Assembly (NCBI GenBank): GCA_018895795.1
Contig: JAHINZ010000383.1
Location: forward strand, 1 to 7,888
Direction of reading: 5' to 3'
DNA: 7,888 bases
DNA from: Alphaproteobacteria bacterium
GTDB taxonomy: Bacteria; Pseudomonadota; Alphaproteobacteria; Caulobacterales; Caulobacteraceae
The notes under the pieces are model-generated. The model ran no database searches, was not told the origin of the DNA, and saw only the letters and a program-made list of their open reading frames with translations. Both the position numbers and the translations under genes were made by a program. Numbering within the stretch: the first letter of the stretch is position 1; every line of letters starts with the position of its first letter. Below are positions 5,547 to 7,888 of the stretch, piece by piece.

Positions 5547-7888
<2,342 letters not shown>

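Overview
The window is GC-rich DNA (for example 42 of 60 bases are G or C in 6121-6180). Genes are tightly packed, with start/stop overlaps and strongly G/C-biased third codon positions. Protein character (split-looking or long MetH, CHASE4-GGDEF sensor, HicB of the 'AALAAELAGKSL' type) suggests an alphaproteobacterium, probably of the Caulobacter group. That placement is inference from protein style; there is no rRNA or other marker in the window. No tRNA, rRNA, CRISPR, insertion sequence or phage gene was seen.

Layout. (1) 1-1094, minus strand: 5' part of a membrane CHASE4-GGDEF diguanylate cyclase, running off the left edge. (2) 1095-1241: intergenic, with a GC stem-loop that may end the next operon and a second 9-bp inverted repeat. 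(3) 1242-2876, minus strand: a compact three-gene operon. Its order of transcription is a YqcI/YcgG (GntA/DcsA-like) heme N-hydroxylase, a DUF1989 protein (the family that includes carboxyguanidine deiminases), and a small secreted protein. Neighbours overlap by 11 and 4 nt. (4) 2988-4043, plus strand: a divergently transcribed ATP-grasp-like protein. (5) 4099-4446, plus strand: a HicB antitoxin gene cut by an in-frame TAG; no HicA partner is present. (6) 4448-5476, minus strand: a visibly lower-GC three-gene operon of DUF4160, DUF2442 and a three-helix membrane protein, with overlaps of 26 and 4 nt. (7) 5542-7888, minus strand: the C-terminal two thirds of cobalamin-dependent methionine synthase MetH, running off the right edge.

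How the genes may work together. MetH and the GGDEF sensor are ordinary core functions. The two accessory blocks deserve attention. The N-hydroxylase/DUF1989 operon, with an ATP-grasp gene firing away from it, looks like a small pathway on a guanidine- or amine-type nitrogen compound. It recalls D-cycloserine and guanitoxin chemistry but is not the same gene set. The DUF4160-DUF2442-membrane protein operon looks like an acquired toxin-antitoxin-like module with an extra membrane component, next to a decayed HicB. Both functional proposals are inference.
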